From Mycobacterium gordonae (GTDB taxonomy: Bacteria; Actinomycetota; Actinomycetes; Mycobacteriales; Mycobacteriaceae): a stretch of 64,000 bases of DNA. This document shows, piece by piece, positions 10,101-17,892 of this stretch. Under the pieces are notes generated by a model. It had not been told where the DNA came from and did no database searches. It saw nothing but the letters and a program-made list of their open reading frames with translations. The stretch lies in the NCBI RefSeq assembly GCF_001417955.2, contig NZ_LKTM01000383.1, positions 1 through 64,000 on the forward strand, in the 5' to 3' direction. The position numbers and the translations under genes are program-made. Each line of letters starts with the position of its first letter. The first letter of the stretch is position 1.

Positions 10101-11308
10101 GCTGGCTCGACGACATGCTGGGCGCACTGTCGGACACACCCGTCCGCAAGCCCGCGACCGCCACCAGCAGCACGCAGCACTACACCAAAAAGCGGCCCCT
10201 GGTCACCGACGTGATCCGCAACATCACACTGAGCCGGCCGCAGTCGGCAAAGGACGTCCGCCAGTTGGTCTTTGACCTGCCCGAGGCGACGGTCGACTAT
10301 CAGGCCGGTGACGCGCTCGGAGTCTGGCCACACAACAACGAGCAGTTCGTCGACGAATGGCTGACCGTCACCGGCCTGGACGGACATACCGAGGTCGAGG
10401 TCGCCGACCACGGCGCGATGTCGTTGCGCACGGCGCTGACCGACCGCTTCGAGATCGCCCATATCAGCCTCGACCTGCTGCGCTTCGTGCAACAGCGGAC
10501 GGTCGACGCCGGCGCGGCCGCCCGGCTGGACGAGTTGATGAGGACGGAAAACAAAGCGGCGCTGGCGGATTGGTCCTGGGGCCGCCAGGCGGTGGACCTG
10601 CTGGCGCAGGCGCCCGTGCACGCGTCGGTAAACGAGTGGCTGAGCGTGCTCAAACCCCTACAGCCGCGGCTGTATTCGATTTCGTCGAGCCCCAAAGTGC
10701 ATCCCGGGGAGGTCCATCTCACCGTCTCGCCGGTGCGGTACAACTTCCAGGGCGTCCCGCGGCGCGGGGTGTGCTCGACCTATCTGGCCGACCGCGCCCC
10801 CCGGGACCGGATCGCGGTCTACGTGCGGACGTCGAAGAACTTCCGGCCTCCCAGCGACCCGCAAACTCCGATGATCATGATCGGCCCCGGCACCGGGATC
10901 GCCCCGTTCCGCGGATTTCTGCAGGAGCGGCGCGCGTTGGGCCACACCGGACCCAACTGGCTGTTCTTCGGCGAGCAGCACGCGGCCACCGACTTCTACT
11001 ACCGCGATGAGATCCAGGCCATGCACACCGACGGGTTGCTCAACGAGCTCGACCTGGCATTCTCCCGTGATCAGCGGGAAAAGGTGTACGTGCAGCATTT
11101 GATGCGCAAGCGCGGTGCCGAGCTGTGGAGCTGGCTCCAAGACGGTGCCCAGCTATACGTATGCGGTAGCGCCGACCCGATGGCCAAGGACGTTGACCAG
11201 GTAATCTGCGATATCGCAGCCGAACACGGCAAACTCGACGCGGAGGCGGCGAGGGCCTTCGTGCAGGCGCTGAGCGCTGACAAGCGCTACCACCGCGATG
11301 TGTACTAA
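7172..11308 (+). CDS. nasN: single-chain assimilatory nitrate reductase with diflavin reductase module
   Basis: A 1378-residue cytoplasmic multidomain enzyme. The N-terminal part is a NasA/NapA-like molybdopterin oxidoreductase: [4Fe-4S] cysteines C12, C15, C19 and C53, and the molybdenum-ligand cysteine C146 in RLCMAG. A molydopterin dinucleotide-binding domain spans about 600-720. After a linker comes a flavodoxin-like FMN domain (SQTGNAEE near 853). Then follow a CysJ/P450-reductase-like FAD domain (RLYSISSSP) and an NADPH domain (GPGTGIAPFRGF near 1238), ending in YHRDVY. Electrons can thus pass NADPH-FAD-FMN-FeS-Mo within one chain to reduce nitrate to nitrite. From memory, M. smegmatis has a reductase of this design named NasN. 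No nitrite reductase follows. Confidence 0.9.
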   Translation: MRSPDDAVRTMCAYCGVGCGMVLQITTDPESGRRHIAKTVGQENHPANFGRLCTKGTTTADFLAASGRAESAYIRTDRGQPFEPVETDTAIMRSAKRLRGIIDKHGPDAVALYVSGQMSLEAQYLANKLAKGFIGTNQIESNSRLCMAGASSGYKLSLGADGPPGSYQDFDHADVFFVIGANMADCHPILFLRMMERVKAGAKMIVVDPRRTATAAKADLFLQIAPGSDLALLNGLLHLIVRNGHTDPDFIAEFTTGWEVMPGFLEQFTPERVSDITGIPIEDIRTAAQWIGEAANWISCWTMGLNQSTHGTWNTNAICNLHLATGAICKPGSGPFSLTGQPNAMGGREMGYMGPGLPGQRAVTSSEDREFTEDQWGIPRGSLRTDVSDGVIDMFTRMADGQIKACWIICTNPVATVANRKTVLAGLERAELVITQDAYLETETNEYADVVLPAALWTESDGVMVNSERNLTLFQQAVDPPPQALPDWQIIARIACAMGFSDSFSYSSAEEVFEEIKRFANPRTGYDIRGISYPRLRQTPVQWPCPPDSTTDRNPIRYLNDGVSQTRLVREDGHVPRLAFPTPHGRAVFFARPHLPPEEMPDNDYPFLLNTGRLPHQWHTMTKTGKVAKLNKLNPGPFVEINPEDAVRQDICEGDRVEIASRRGRAVLPAVVTDRVRPGNCFAPFHWNDTFGEYLSINAVTNDAVDPVSRQPEYKACAVTLTKVAGRTATPPQESQTPDTGHPAPLVSLSQIDAIAEFLGVASEPAPEFDPNGRAYLAGLLAGLRVEAGRPMTGLPTLPVSAPFDTRTRMWLDGVIAGMCSRTSAPTADVDTHRKPDAAAGRPAVVLLWASQTGNAEELAADVAARLADAELSVAVHAMDDFPVGDLPGTRELLLITSTTGDGDPPDNGAALWRALSGQEAPRLAETRYAVLALGDSNYNDFCGHGRRLDERLAELGATRITGRVDCEPDYEDAAARWLDDMLGALSDTPVRKPATATSSTQHYTKKRPLVTDVIRNITLSRPQSAKDVRQLVFDLPEATVDYQAGDALGVWPHNNEQFVDEWLTVTGLDGHTEVEVADHGAMSLRTALTDRFEIAHISLDLLRFVQQRTVDAGAAARLDELMRTENKAALADWSWGRQAVDLLAQAPVHASVNEWLSVLKPLQPRLYSISSSPKVHPGEVHLTVSPVRYNFQGVPRRGVCSTYLADRAPRDRIAVYVRTSKNFRPPSDPQTPMIMIGPGTGIAPFRGFLQERRALGHTGPNWLFFGEQHAATDFYYRDEIQAMHTDGLLNELDLAFSRDQREKVYVQHLMRKRGAELWSWLQDGAQLYVCGSADPMAKDVDQVICDIAAEHGKLDAEAARAFVQALSADKRYHRDVY

Positions 11309-11422
11309 GCGCCACTACTGGGTAATCGCTTAATTTGACGGAAATGTCACACGCCTTTCGCTGAAACATGGGCGTCGCACCATTCACCCAAGAGAACGTG
11401 CACTCGAGGGAGGGTCGTACGC

Positions 11423-11725
11423 GTGGCTCGGGAGTCTGAAGGCAAGTCTGGTAGCTCTGCGACAGATGTGCGCACTGTCTGCCCACGGCACTGCCGAACC
11501 CGCCAGGGCACCAGCGCATCGGCTGACCAGGTCGATTGGGCCGGGTTGCCGGTCAACCTGGACCTGGCTTTCTCCCAGAACCAGCGCGACAAGGTCTACG
11601 CCCAGCACCTGAAGTTCGAACGCACCGGCCGCTTCCGCCGCCGGGCCCAGGAAATGTGCATCTGCGACCTGGCGGAGCACCCGGACCTGAACCAGGACAC
11701 GCGCAAATCCGCCTCCGGCTGGTAA
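11423..11725 (+). pseudogene. decayed fragment of a diflavin reductase C-terminal domain
   Basis: A 100-codon open frame beginning with GTG, just downstream of the nitrate reductase. Its middle, LDLAFSQNQRDKVYAQHL, matches LDLAFSRDQREKVYVQHL near the end of that enzyme. The following MCICDLAEHPDLNQD loosely matches its LYVCGSADPMAKDVDQ. Nothing before or after this resembles the reductase, and the NADPH-binding glycine motif and C-terminal aromatic residue are absent, so it cannot be a working domain. It is most simply the remnant of a second, related reductase or of a partial duplication. The position matches the small hypothetical gene between lppP and mez in M. tuberculosis. Confidence 0.55.
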
Positions 11726-11789
11726 CCCCCGGTTACTCATTCAGCGCTAACGTGACCTGACACCTCCCTAGTCACGGACGGAGCTGGCC

Positions 11790-13436
11790 ATGAGTGATGC
11801 CTGCGTGCCACGGTTCCCGGAAGCACTGTCGACCCCGAGTCTGAACCGCGGCGTGGGATTCACCCACGAACAGCGGCGCCGGCTCGGGCTGACCGGGAGG
11901 CTCCCGTCCGCAGTGCTGACCCTGGACCAGCAGGCCGACCGCGTCTGGCACCAATTGCAAACTATGGCAACCGATTTGGGCCGTAATCTGCTGCTGGAAC
12001 AGCTGCACTACCGCCACGAACTGCTGTACTACAAGGTCCTCACCGATCACCTTCCCGAGCTGATGCCGGTGGTGTACACGCCTACCGTCGGCGAGGCGAT
12101 CCAGCGCTTCTCCGACGAGTACCGCGGCCAGCGTGGACTGTTCCTGAGCATCGACGAGCCCGATGAGATCGCCGACGCCTTCGCGACGCTCGGGCAGGGC
12201 CCTGACGACATCGACCTGATCGTCTGCACCGATGCCGAGGCGATTCTGGGCATCGGCGACTGGGGCGTGGGCGGGATTCAGATCACCGTCGGCAAGCTGG
12301 CGCTCTACACGGCCGGCGGCGGCATCGATCCCCGGCGCTGCCTGGCGGTGTCCCTGGATGTCGGCACCGACAACGAGCAGTTGCTGCAGGACCCGTTCTA
12401 CCTGGGCAACCGGCACGCCCGCCGTCGCGGCGACCAGTACGACGACTTCATCAGGCGCTACATCGAGACGGCTCACCGGTTCTTCCCGCAGGCGATTCTG
12501 CACTTCGAAGACTTCGGTCCGGCCAACGCGCGCAAGGTGCTGCAGACCTACGGTGAGAACTACCTGGTGTTCAACGACGACATGCAGGGAACGGGCGCGG
12601 TGGTCCTGGCCGCGGTCTATGGCGGCTGCAGAGTCACCGGGTCACCGTTGCGGGATCAGCGCATCGTGGTGTTCGGCGCCGGCACCGCGGGGCTGGGCGT
12701 CGCCGACCAGATCCGCGAGGCCATGATCGCCGACGGCGCCACTCCCGAGCAGGCCACGTCACAGATCTGGCCGATCGACCGCCAGGGTCTGCTGTTCGAC
12801 GACATGGACGACCTGCGTGACTTCCAGGTGCCCTATGCCAAGAACCGCGAGGGGCTGGGCGTGGCCGCGGACCAGCACGTCGGGCTGGTCGATGCGATCA
12901 AGCTGGCCGCACCGACCGTGTTGCTCGGGTGCTCGGCGGTGCACGGTGCGTTCACCCGGGAGGCCGTCGAGGCGATGACCGCGGCCTGCGAGCGGCCGAT
13001 GATCTTTCCACTGTCCAACCCGACGTCCCGGATGGAGGCCATGCCGGCCGACCTGGTGCAGTGGTCAGGCGGCCGGGCGCTGGTCACCACCGGCAGCCCG
13101 ATGGCGCCAGTCGTACACGAGGGAACGACGTACACCATCGGTCAGGCCAACAATGTGCTGGTGTTCCCCGGCATCGGGCTGGGCATCATCGTCGCCGGCG
13201 CCCGCCGGCTCACCCAGTCGATGCTGCACGCTTCGGCGAAGGCCGTCGCGCAACAGGCTGATCCGGTTGCACCCGGCGACTCGCTGCTTCCGGATGTGCA
13301 GAATCTGCGGGATATTTCGGCGAAGGTCGCCGAGGCGGTGTATCACGCCGCTGTCGACGACGGTGTCGCCACCAGGACCTATGACGATGTCAGACAGGCC
13401 GTGCTCGACCGGATGTGGTCGCCCGTATACGACTGA
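11790..13436 (+). CDS. mez: NAD(P)-dependent malic enzyme
   Basis: A 548-residue cytoplasmic enzyme that decarboxylates malate to pyruvate with reduction of NAD(P)+. It is close to M. tuberculosis Mez (Rv2332) in length and sequence as I recall it. Visible features are the malic N-terminal domain with VVYTPTVGEA, the metal/substrate segment HFEDFGPANA and VFNDDMQGTG, and the NAD-binding Rossmann motif VVFGAGTAGLG. PMIFPLSNPTS and IGQANNVLVFPGIGLG are conserved C-terminal segments. The ATG at 11790 follows a GGAG at suitable spacing. It converges with the CAP-domain gene, the stops being only five bases apart. Confidence 0.95.
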   Translation: MSDACVPRFPEALSTPSLNRGVGFTHEQRRRLGLTGRLPSAVLTLDQQADRVWHQLQTMATDLGRNLLLEQLHYRHELLYYKVLTDHLPELMPVVYTPTVGEAIQRFSDEYRGQRGLFLSIDEPDEIADAFATLGQGPDDIDLIVCTDAEAILGIGDWGVGGIQITVGKLALYTAGGGIDPRRCLAVSLDVGTDNEQLLQDPFYLGNRHARRRGDQYDDFIRRYIETAHRFFPQAILHFEDFGPANARKVLQTYGENYLVFNDDMQGTGAVVLAAVYGGCRVTGSPLRDQRIVVFGAGTAGLGVADQIREAMIADGATPEQATSQIWPIDRQGLLFDDMDDLRDFQVPYAKNREGLGVAADQHVGLVDAIKLAAPTVLLGCSAVHGAFTREAVEAMTAACERPMIFPLSNPTSRMEAMPADLVQWSGGRALVTTGSPMAPVVHEGTTYTIGQANNVLVFPGIGLGIIVAGARRLTQSMLHASAKAVAQQADPVAPGDSLLPDVQNLRDISAKVAEAVYHAAVDDGVATRTYDDVRQAVLDRMWSPVYD

Positions 13437-13440
13437 CGCC

Positions 13441-13956
13441 TCAGCGGGCCGGAGTTGCCGGCTGCCCGTACAGGGCCACCACCACAGTGCGGTCCAGGCT
13501 ATTGGCGGACCAGACACCCATCGCGGTATTGGCGCAATCCCGCATGATGGCAAGGTATTCGGGGTTGTTGTACCACTGGTTGAATAGCTCGAAGCTGCTG
13601 ATCGACAGGGCCGGGTTGATGGCAACGGTTTCGGAGACCCGGCCGCGGAAGCCGGCGGCGTTGGCGCGGTCCTGCGGTGTTGAGCCGTCGGATCCGATGT
13701 CGTCGTTGATGTTTCGGTTGCTCATCATGTCGTCGGCGTGCCACTGGGCGGCCAGGTAGAGCGAGTTGTTCATCACGACGTCGTTGGTGCAGCCGGCCTG
13801 GTGCTGAAGGGTATAGACGCCGGAGACCACCGCGTCATTGAGCCGCTTGTTATCGGCCTGTGCGGACGGGATCGCCAATACTGCTGCCGCCGTGAGGGAT
13901 ACGGCGACTGCCGGCCCGCTCAGGCTTATACCGGGTCGAAATGCGAAACCAGCCAT
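13441..13956 (-). CDS. secreted CAP-domain (SCP-like) protein at the end of the mce operon
   Basis: A 171-residue protein. The ATG at 13956 is preferred because it begins a good signal peptide (hydrophobic core SGPAVAVSLTAAAVLAIP, cut near SAQA). The ORF extends further upstream only inside the preceding gene. The mature part fits the CAP superfamily: LNDAVVSGVYTLQHQAGC at the start, then LYLAAQWHADDM, SETVAINP and WYNNPEYLAIMRDCANTAMGVW. Two cysteines may form a disulfide. Its start lies inside the end of the Mce-associated gene (31-bp overlap), so it is probably co-transcribed and translationally coupled. CAP proteins elsewhere can bind sterols or fatty acids, and a lipid-related role here is inference. 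Confidence 0.8.
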   Translation of the reverse strand: MAGFAFRPGISLSGPAVAVSLTAAAVLAIPSAQADNKRLNDAVVSGVYTLQHQAGCTNDVVMNNSLYLAAQWHADDMMSNRNINDDIGSDGSTPQDRANAAGFRGRVSETVAINPALSISSFELFNQWYNNPEYLAIMRDCANTAMGVWSANSLDRTVVVALYGQPATPAR

Positions 13957-14600
13957 CGGCCGTCGACTTTCTCCAGTGTCACCCGGACTACTGGTTGGGT
14001 GTCGGTAGGGGTGCCGCCGTCGCCGATCGTCACAGTCTGGTCGACGAACAACAGCACGACGGCGTGCGTCGCCGTTGCCGATACGGACGCCGCCGCATTC
14101 ACTTTCGCCACCGCCGCAATGCGTTTCTCTTTCGCACCCGGAATGACGACCTGCCGGGTCAGCGCGGTGTAGGCGTCTTTGAAATCGCCGGTCAGCCGGT
14201 CGCGGGCGGCGCTGAGTTGTTTCTCGGCGGTATCGGGGCTGTAGGACAACAGGACTACCGCGTCCTCGCTGGCGACGCGCATCGACTCGGTGCGCGCCTT
14301 CGCAACGTCGGTCCCCGACACGGCGACCCACTTGAAGTAGCCCGCGGCGATTGCCAGCAGTAAGGCCAGACCGGGCAGCACGCCGTACGCAAGCACCCGC
14401 GACCATGCGATCGGCTTCCTCTTCGGTTCCGGTTCGTCGGGCTGGTCATCGGACGCGTCGAGTTCGGCAACCTCGTTGGTGTCGCTGACCTCGGAGACCT
14501 CCGAATCCTGTTGCGTGGCCTCTTCTTCGGTGGTCGGGTCAGGCGTTTCGGTGATGGTGTCCTCCGTCCTTTCGCTGGCCCTTTCGCTCAGTGTCGTCAT
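13926..14600 (-). CDS. Mce-associated membrane protein (second)
   Basis: A 224-residue protein. The ATG at 14600 overlaps the upstream stop as ATGA. The first 70 residues are acidic, Glu/Thr/Ser-rich and probably disordered in the cytoplasm. One transmembrane helix follows (about 72-92, VLAYGVLPGLALLLAIAAGY). The extracytoplasmic part has the SnoaL/NTF2-like character of Mce-associated proteins: SYSPDTAEKQLSAARDRLTG, DFKDAYTALT and a C-terminal VDGRWLVSHFDPV. Such proteins support or stabilise Mce lipid-import complexes. No catalytic motif is visible. It is the last membrane component before the CAP-domain gene. Confidence 0.85.
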   Translation of the reverse strand: MTTLSERASERTEDTITETPDPTTEEEATQQDSEVSEVSDTNEVAELDASDDQPDEPEPKRKPIAWSRVLAYGVLPGLALLLAIAAGYFKWVAVSGTDVAKARTESMRVASEDAVVLLSYSPDTAEKQLSAARDRLTGDFKDAYTALTRQVVIPGAKEKRIAAVAKVNAAASVSATATHAVVLLFVDQTVTIGDGGTPTDTQPVVRVTLEKVDGRWLVSHFDPV

Positions 14601-15247
14601 GGCACGAACACCACATTGGACATCTTGGCATCGTCCCCGACCGCCTTGACCTCGATTTTCATCCGCCATTCCCGGGGCGCCTCTTCGCCGCCCGCCGTGC
14701 GTGACTTCACCGCGACCGCGACGAGCACCTGCGCGGAGTCGCCCTGCTGGGACTCCAGACCGGCGTCGGTCACCGTGCCTTCCGACACCGACTGTGCCGC
14801 CTTGACGAGTTCCATGAACGGCTTGGACCGGTGTTCGAAGTCGTCGCGGAACGCTCCGGTTGCCAGGTCGAGGATCCGCTGCACGTCCGAATCGATCTCG
14901 GTGTAACTGATGGTGGTGAGGTTCACCGCGCCCTGGCGTGCGATCTGCACGAACAGATCGCGCTGCGCCTGCGCTTCCCGCTCCTGGTAGGCGCGGTAGC
15001 CGAGCCAGCCGGTCAATCCGGCCAGCGCGGCCACCACGAGCGCGCCGGCCACCAGTGCGCGTGCGGGCTGAGAGAACCGGCTGCCGATCCGCAGCCGTCG
15101 GCGGGTTTTGCCTGCCGGGGTGTCCTCGTCGTCTTGAGCCTCCCCATCGGCCTCGGCGTCCTCGTCGGTGTGGGCGTCCTCGGTTTTCACGTCCTCGATG
15201 TCGGTTGTCACCTCATCGAGGTCAGGGGTATCAGGTTCTTCGGCCAT
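14597..15247 (-). CDS. Mce-associated membrane protein (first)
   Basis: A 216-residue protein with a roughly 60-residue acidic tail (Asp/Glu-rich, likely cytoplasmic and disordered). A transmembrane helix at about 64-85 (ALVAGALVVAALAGLTGWLG) and an extracytoplasmic domain follow. TISYTEIDSDVQRILDLATG and FRDDFEHRSKPFMELVK are the family hallmarks. Gene order mceF-mas-mas is the usual arrangement for Mce-associated (Mas) proteins. It starts 27 bp after the mceF stop, with AAGGAGC near the ATG. It resembles its downstream neighbour in architecture, suggesting an old duplication. Confidence 0.85.
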   Translation of the reverse strand: MAEEPDTPDLDEVTTDIEDVKTEDAHTDEDAEADGEAQDDEDTPAGKTRRRLRIGSRFSQPARALVAGALVVAALAGLTGWLGYRAYQEREAQAQRDLFVQIARQGAVNLTTISYTEIDSDVQRILDLATGAFRDDFEHRSKPFMELVKAAQSVSEGTVTDAGLESQQGDSAQVLVAVAVKSRTAGGEEAPREWRMKIEVKAVGDDAKMSNVVFVP

Positions 15248-15274
15248 GTTGCTCCTTGTCTTACGGGACGAGGC

Positions 15275-16765
15275 TTACGGGGAGGACGGCACCAGCAGTG
15301 ACTGCCAGTTCTTGGCACGCGGGTGCGCCAGGTCGGCCTCGGTGTAGCGGTGCCCGTCCGGCCCGATGTACTCACCGGAGGACGGGTCGTAGGTGGCGAC
15401 CGCCACCGGTGGCGGCGGCGCAGGCGCCGGAGGCGCCGGTGCGGTGCCGCGCGGTGGTGGGAGCCGCGGATCCTGTCCCGGCGGGTACTGGGGCACACCC
15501 TGTCCACTGGTGGTGGCGTTCGGGTCGCCCTTCCAGTTGTAACCGTCGTTGAGTGGCACGTACTCCTCGTCGCTCTCACACATCTCGACGGTGGGAGCCC
15601 GCTTCCAGGGCTTCGTTTCGCACGGAATGTTGCGTGCGCCACGGACATTGAGCTCCGAATCCTGTGGCAGCCGGCAATATAGTTCGGCGGCCGGGCGGTC
15701 GGGGGCGTCGACGCTGGCCGGCGAGCGGCGTTGAGTCGGCGGCAAAAAGCCGGTCGTGCAGGGCGGCGGCAGGTTCATGTTGAGGTTGAAGTCCAGATAG
15801 AAGCCGGTGTAGTCCTGCTTGGTGCCGGCGTTCGGTACCAGCGAACCGGCCATGACGGCGATCCCCTGCGGCAGCAGCACCAGAATCTGTTCGATGTCGT
15901 GGCGGTAGACGTAGGCGATGTCCCCGAGGCTCACCAGGTTCGCGAACAACACCGGGACCGCGGGCGCGACCCGGTTGAGCATCGCGCGGCCTTCCTCCAG
16001 CCCGGCACTGCCCTGCGTCAACAGGTCGCGCAACGCGGCATCCTGCGCCTGGAACTGCGCGGTGATGGCCGCGGTCCGCGCTGCCCACGTGGCAATCGCA
16101 TCGGCCGTCTGGACCTGCGAGTTCAGCACGGGCGGGGCCTGGTCGATCAGCGTGGCCAGCGGATCGATGGTCCGTCCCCCGGCGATGGCCAATGCCGTTG
16201 AGCCGTCGACTATCCGAGACAGCTCCGGGCCGAGGCCACCGACGGCGCGGTTCGCCTCATCGGTCACCGTGCGCAGGTTGTCCCGCGGAATGGCCTGCAG
16301 CGCACGGTTCGTCATGTCCAGCAACCGCCCGATGTCGACCGGCACGTCGACCTGGCCGGCCGGGATGACGTCGCCGGCACGCAACTGCCGGGCGTTTTCT
16401 CCCCCCTTGCCGGGTTGGGGAGTCAATTCGATGAACTGCTCACCGATTGCCGAACGGCTGTGCACGGAAGCCTGCACTTCGGCGGGCACCTTGACACCGG
16501 ATCGCATGGCCAGCACCGCGCGGACCCCGTTGGCGGTGACGTTGACCGACTTGACCTGGCCGACGTCGGTGCCGCGATAGGTCACCACCGAGTTCTCATA
16601 CAACCCGCCGGACTGGGGCAGGTCGACCGTGACGTTGTACTCGCCGATCCCGAACAGCGTCTCCGGCAGCTTCATGTAGTTGAAAGCCATTGCGCCACAG
16701 GAAACGATGGTCACTAGGGTCAGCACGGCCAGTTGAATCCAGGTCTTGCGGTTCAGGCGCAGCAT
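15275..16765 (-). CDS. Mce family protein, MceF position
   Basis: A 496-residue substrate-binding protein. The ATG at 16765 is fixed by its one-base overlap with the mceE stop. An N-terminal membrane anchor (about 10-30) is followed by the MCE/MlaD beta-barrel domain (YNVTVDLPQSGGLYENSVVTYRGTDVGQV, split here: YNVTVDLPQSGG, then ENSVVTYRGTDVG). A long helical region forms the lipid tunnel in the family. The C-terminal extension is Pro-rich with paired cysteines (RNIPCETKPW, VEMCESDEEY) and a YIGPDGHRY turn common to MceF tails. It should complete the MceA-F needle crossing the periplasm. Confidence 0.9.
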   Translation of the reverse strand: MLRLNRKTWIQLAVLTLVTIVSCGAMAFNYMKLPETLFGIGEYNVTVDLPQSGGLYENSVVTYRGTDVGQVKSVNVTANGVRAVLAMRSGVKVPAEVQASVHSRSAIGEQFIELTPQPGKGGENARQLRAGDVIPAGQVDVPVDIGRLLDMTNRALQAIPRDNLRTVTDEANRAVGGLGPELSRIVDGSTALAIAGGRTIDPLATLIDQAPPVLNSQVQTADAIATWAARTAAITAQFQAQDAALRDLLTQGSAGLEEGRAMLNRVAPAVPVLFANLVSLGDIAYVYRHDIEQILVLLPQGIAVMAGSLVPNAGTKQDYTGFYLDFNLNMNLPPPCTTGFLPPTQRRSPASVDAPDRPAAELYCRLPQDSELNVRGARNIPCETKPWKRAPTVEMCESDEEYVPLNDGYNWKGDPNATTSGQGVPQYPPGQDPRLPPPRGTAPAPPAPAPPPPVAVATYDPSSGEYIGPDGHRYTEADLAHPRAKNWQSLLVPSSP

Positions 16766-17892
16766 CAGTATCCCCCGTCGTGGTAGGGGAAGGTCAGCGG
16801 GTTGCCCGCGGTGGCGGGACTGGGCTGCATGCCGATGGTGCGTCCCCACTGCATCTCGAGTTGGGTGAGGTTGCCTTCCCACCGGGAGCCGGTGAAGATT
16901 CCGGTGTCGATGCGGCTCAGCGTCAGATCGACGATCATCGTGAGGTTGGCGTAGTCACCGCGGAACCAGTTGGTGACCGTCGAAGTCGGCCACGGGTAGG
17001 TGGCCAGGCCGTCCAAACCCTTGGTGAGCGCGGGGCCGGCATCCGCGAGATGGCGCAGCACCGGCGCGATCTGGCGCAGATTGTTGACCAGAGACTCCTT
17101 GCTCTGCCGCACGGTATCGGCGGCTATGGCGCTGAACTTGCCGAGCTGATCGATCGCATCCGCAATCTGGCCGCGCTCCCTGGCCAGCACCGCCAGCGCC
17201 TTCGGCACGGTGGTCAGCGCCCGGTCGACAGCCGGGTCCTTGGCGGCGAACTGTCCCACCAGCGCGTTGAGGTTTTCGGAGGCGGCGATGATGTCGTCGG
17301 TTTGCTTGTTCGTCCCGGCGATGAACTCGTCGATTTGGTGCAGCAGGCTGCGCATGTCATTTTCGCGGCCGGCGAAGGCCTTCGCGATCGACTGGGTGAT
17401 CTCCTGCAGCTGGGCCAGCCCGCCGCCGTTCAGCAGCACCGACACCGATGCCAGTGTCTGCTCGGTGGTGGGATACATGCTGGCGTGCGACAACGGGATG
17501 ACCGACCCGTTCTTGAGCTGCCCCACCGGCGGCTCGTCTTTGGGCGGCGCCAGTTCGATGTGCATCGAGCCCAGCAGGCTGGTCTGCCCGATCTTGGCGG
17601 TGGCGTTGGCCGGCAGGTGGACGTCGCCGTTGATCTTCATGGTGACCAGCGCATGCCAGTCCTGCACTTCGATTTTGGTGACGTTGCCGATGTTGACGTC
17701 GTCGACCCGGACCCGGGTGTTCTCCTGGATGTTCACGACGTCGGGCAGTTCCGCCTGGATCGTGTAGGAGCCCGGCCCACCGCCGGATGTGCCCGGCAGC
17801 GTCAGTGAATTCAGGCCGTGCCAGTCGCTCCCACATCCCGGGAGCACCGCGACGCTTGCCATGCTCAGCACGGCAACGATGGCGCGCCTCAT
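16765..17892 (-). CDS. Mce family lipoprotein, MceE position
   Basis: A 375-residue protein. The ATG at 17892 overlaps the mceD stop by four bases. The signal peptide ends in the lipobox VLPGC with lipidated Cys20, the hallmark of MceE proteins. The MCE domain follows (YTIQAELPDVVNIQENTRVR, then VDDVNIGNVTKIE). The helical region carries many Gln/Asn/Leu heptads. In the family this lipid-anchored subunit takes part in the hetero-hexameric MceA-F channel. Start-stop coupling to both neighbours argues for equal synthesis of subunits. Confidence 0.92.
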   Translation of the reverse strand: MRRAIVAVLSMASVAVLPGCGSDWHGLNSLTLPGTSGGGPGSYTIQAELPDVVNIQENTRVRVDDVNIGNVTKIEVQDWHALVTMKINGDVHLPANATAKIGQTSLLGSMHIELAPPKDEPPVGQLKNGSVIPLSHASMYPTTEQTLASVSVLLNGGGLAQLQEITQSIAKAFAGRENDMRSLLHQIDEFIAGTNKQTDDIIAASENLNALVGQFAAKDPAVDRALTTVPKALAVLARERGQIADAIDQLGKFSAIAADTVRQSKESLVNNLRQIAPVLRHLADAGPALTKGLDGLATYPWPTSTVTNWFRGDYANLTMIVDLTLSRIDTGIFTGSRWEGNLTQLEMQWGRTIGMQPSPATAGNPLTFPYHDGGY

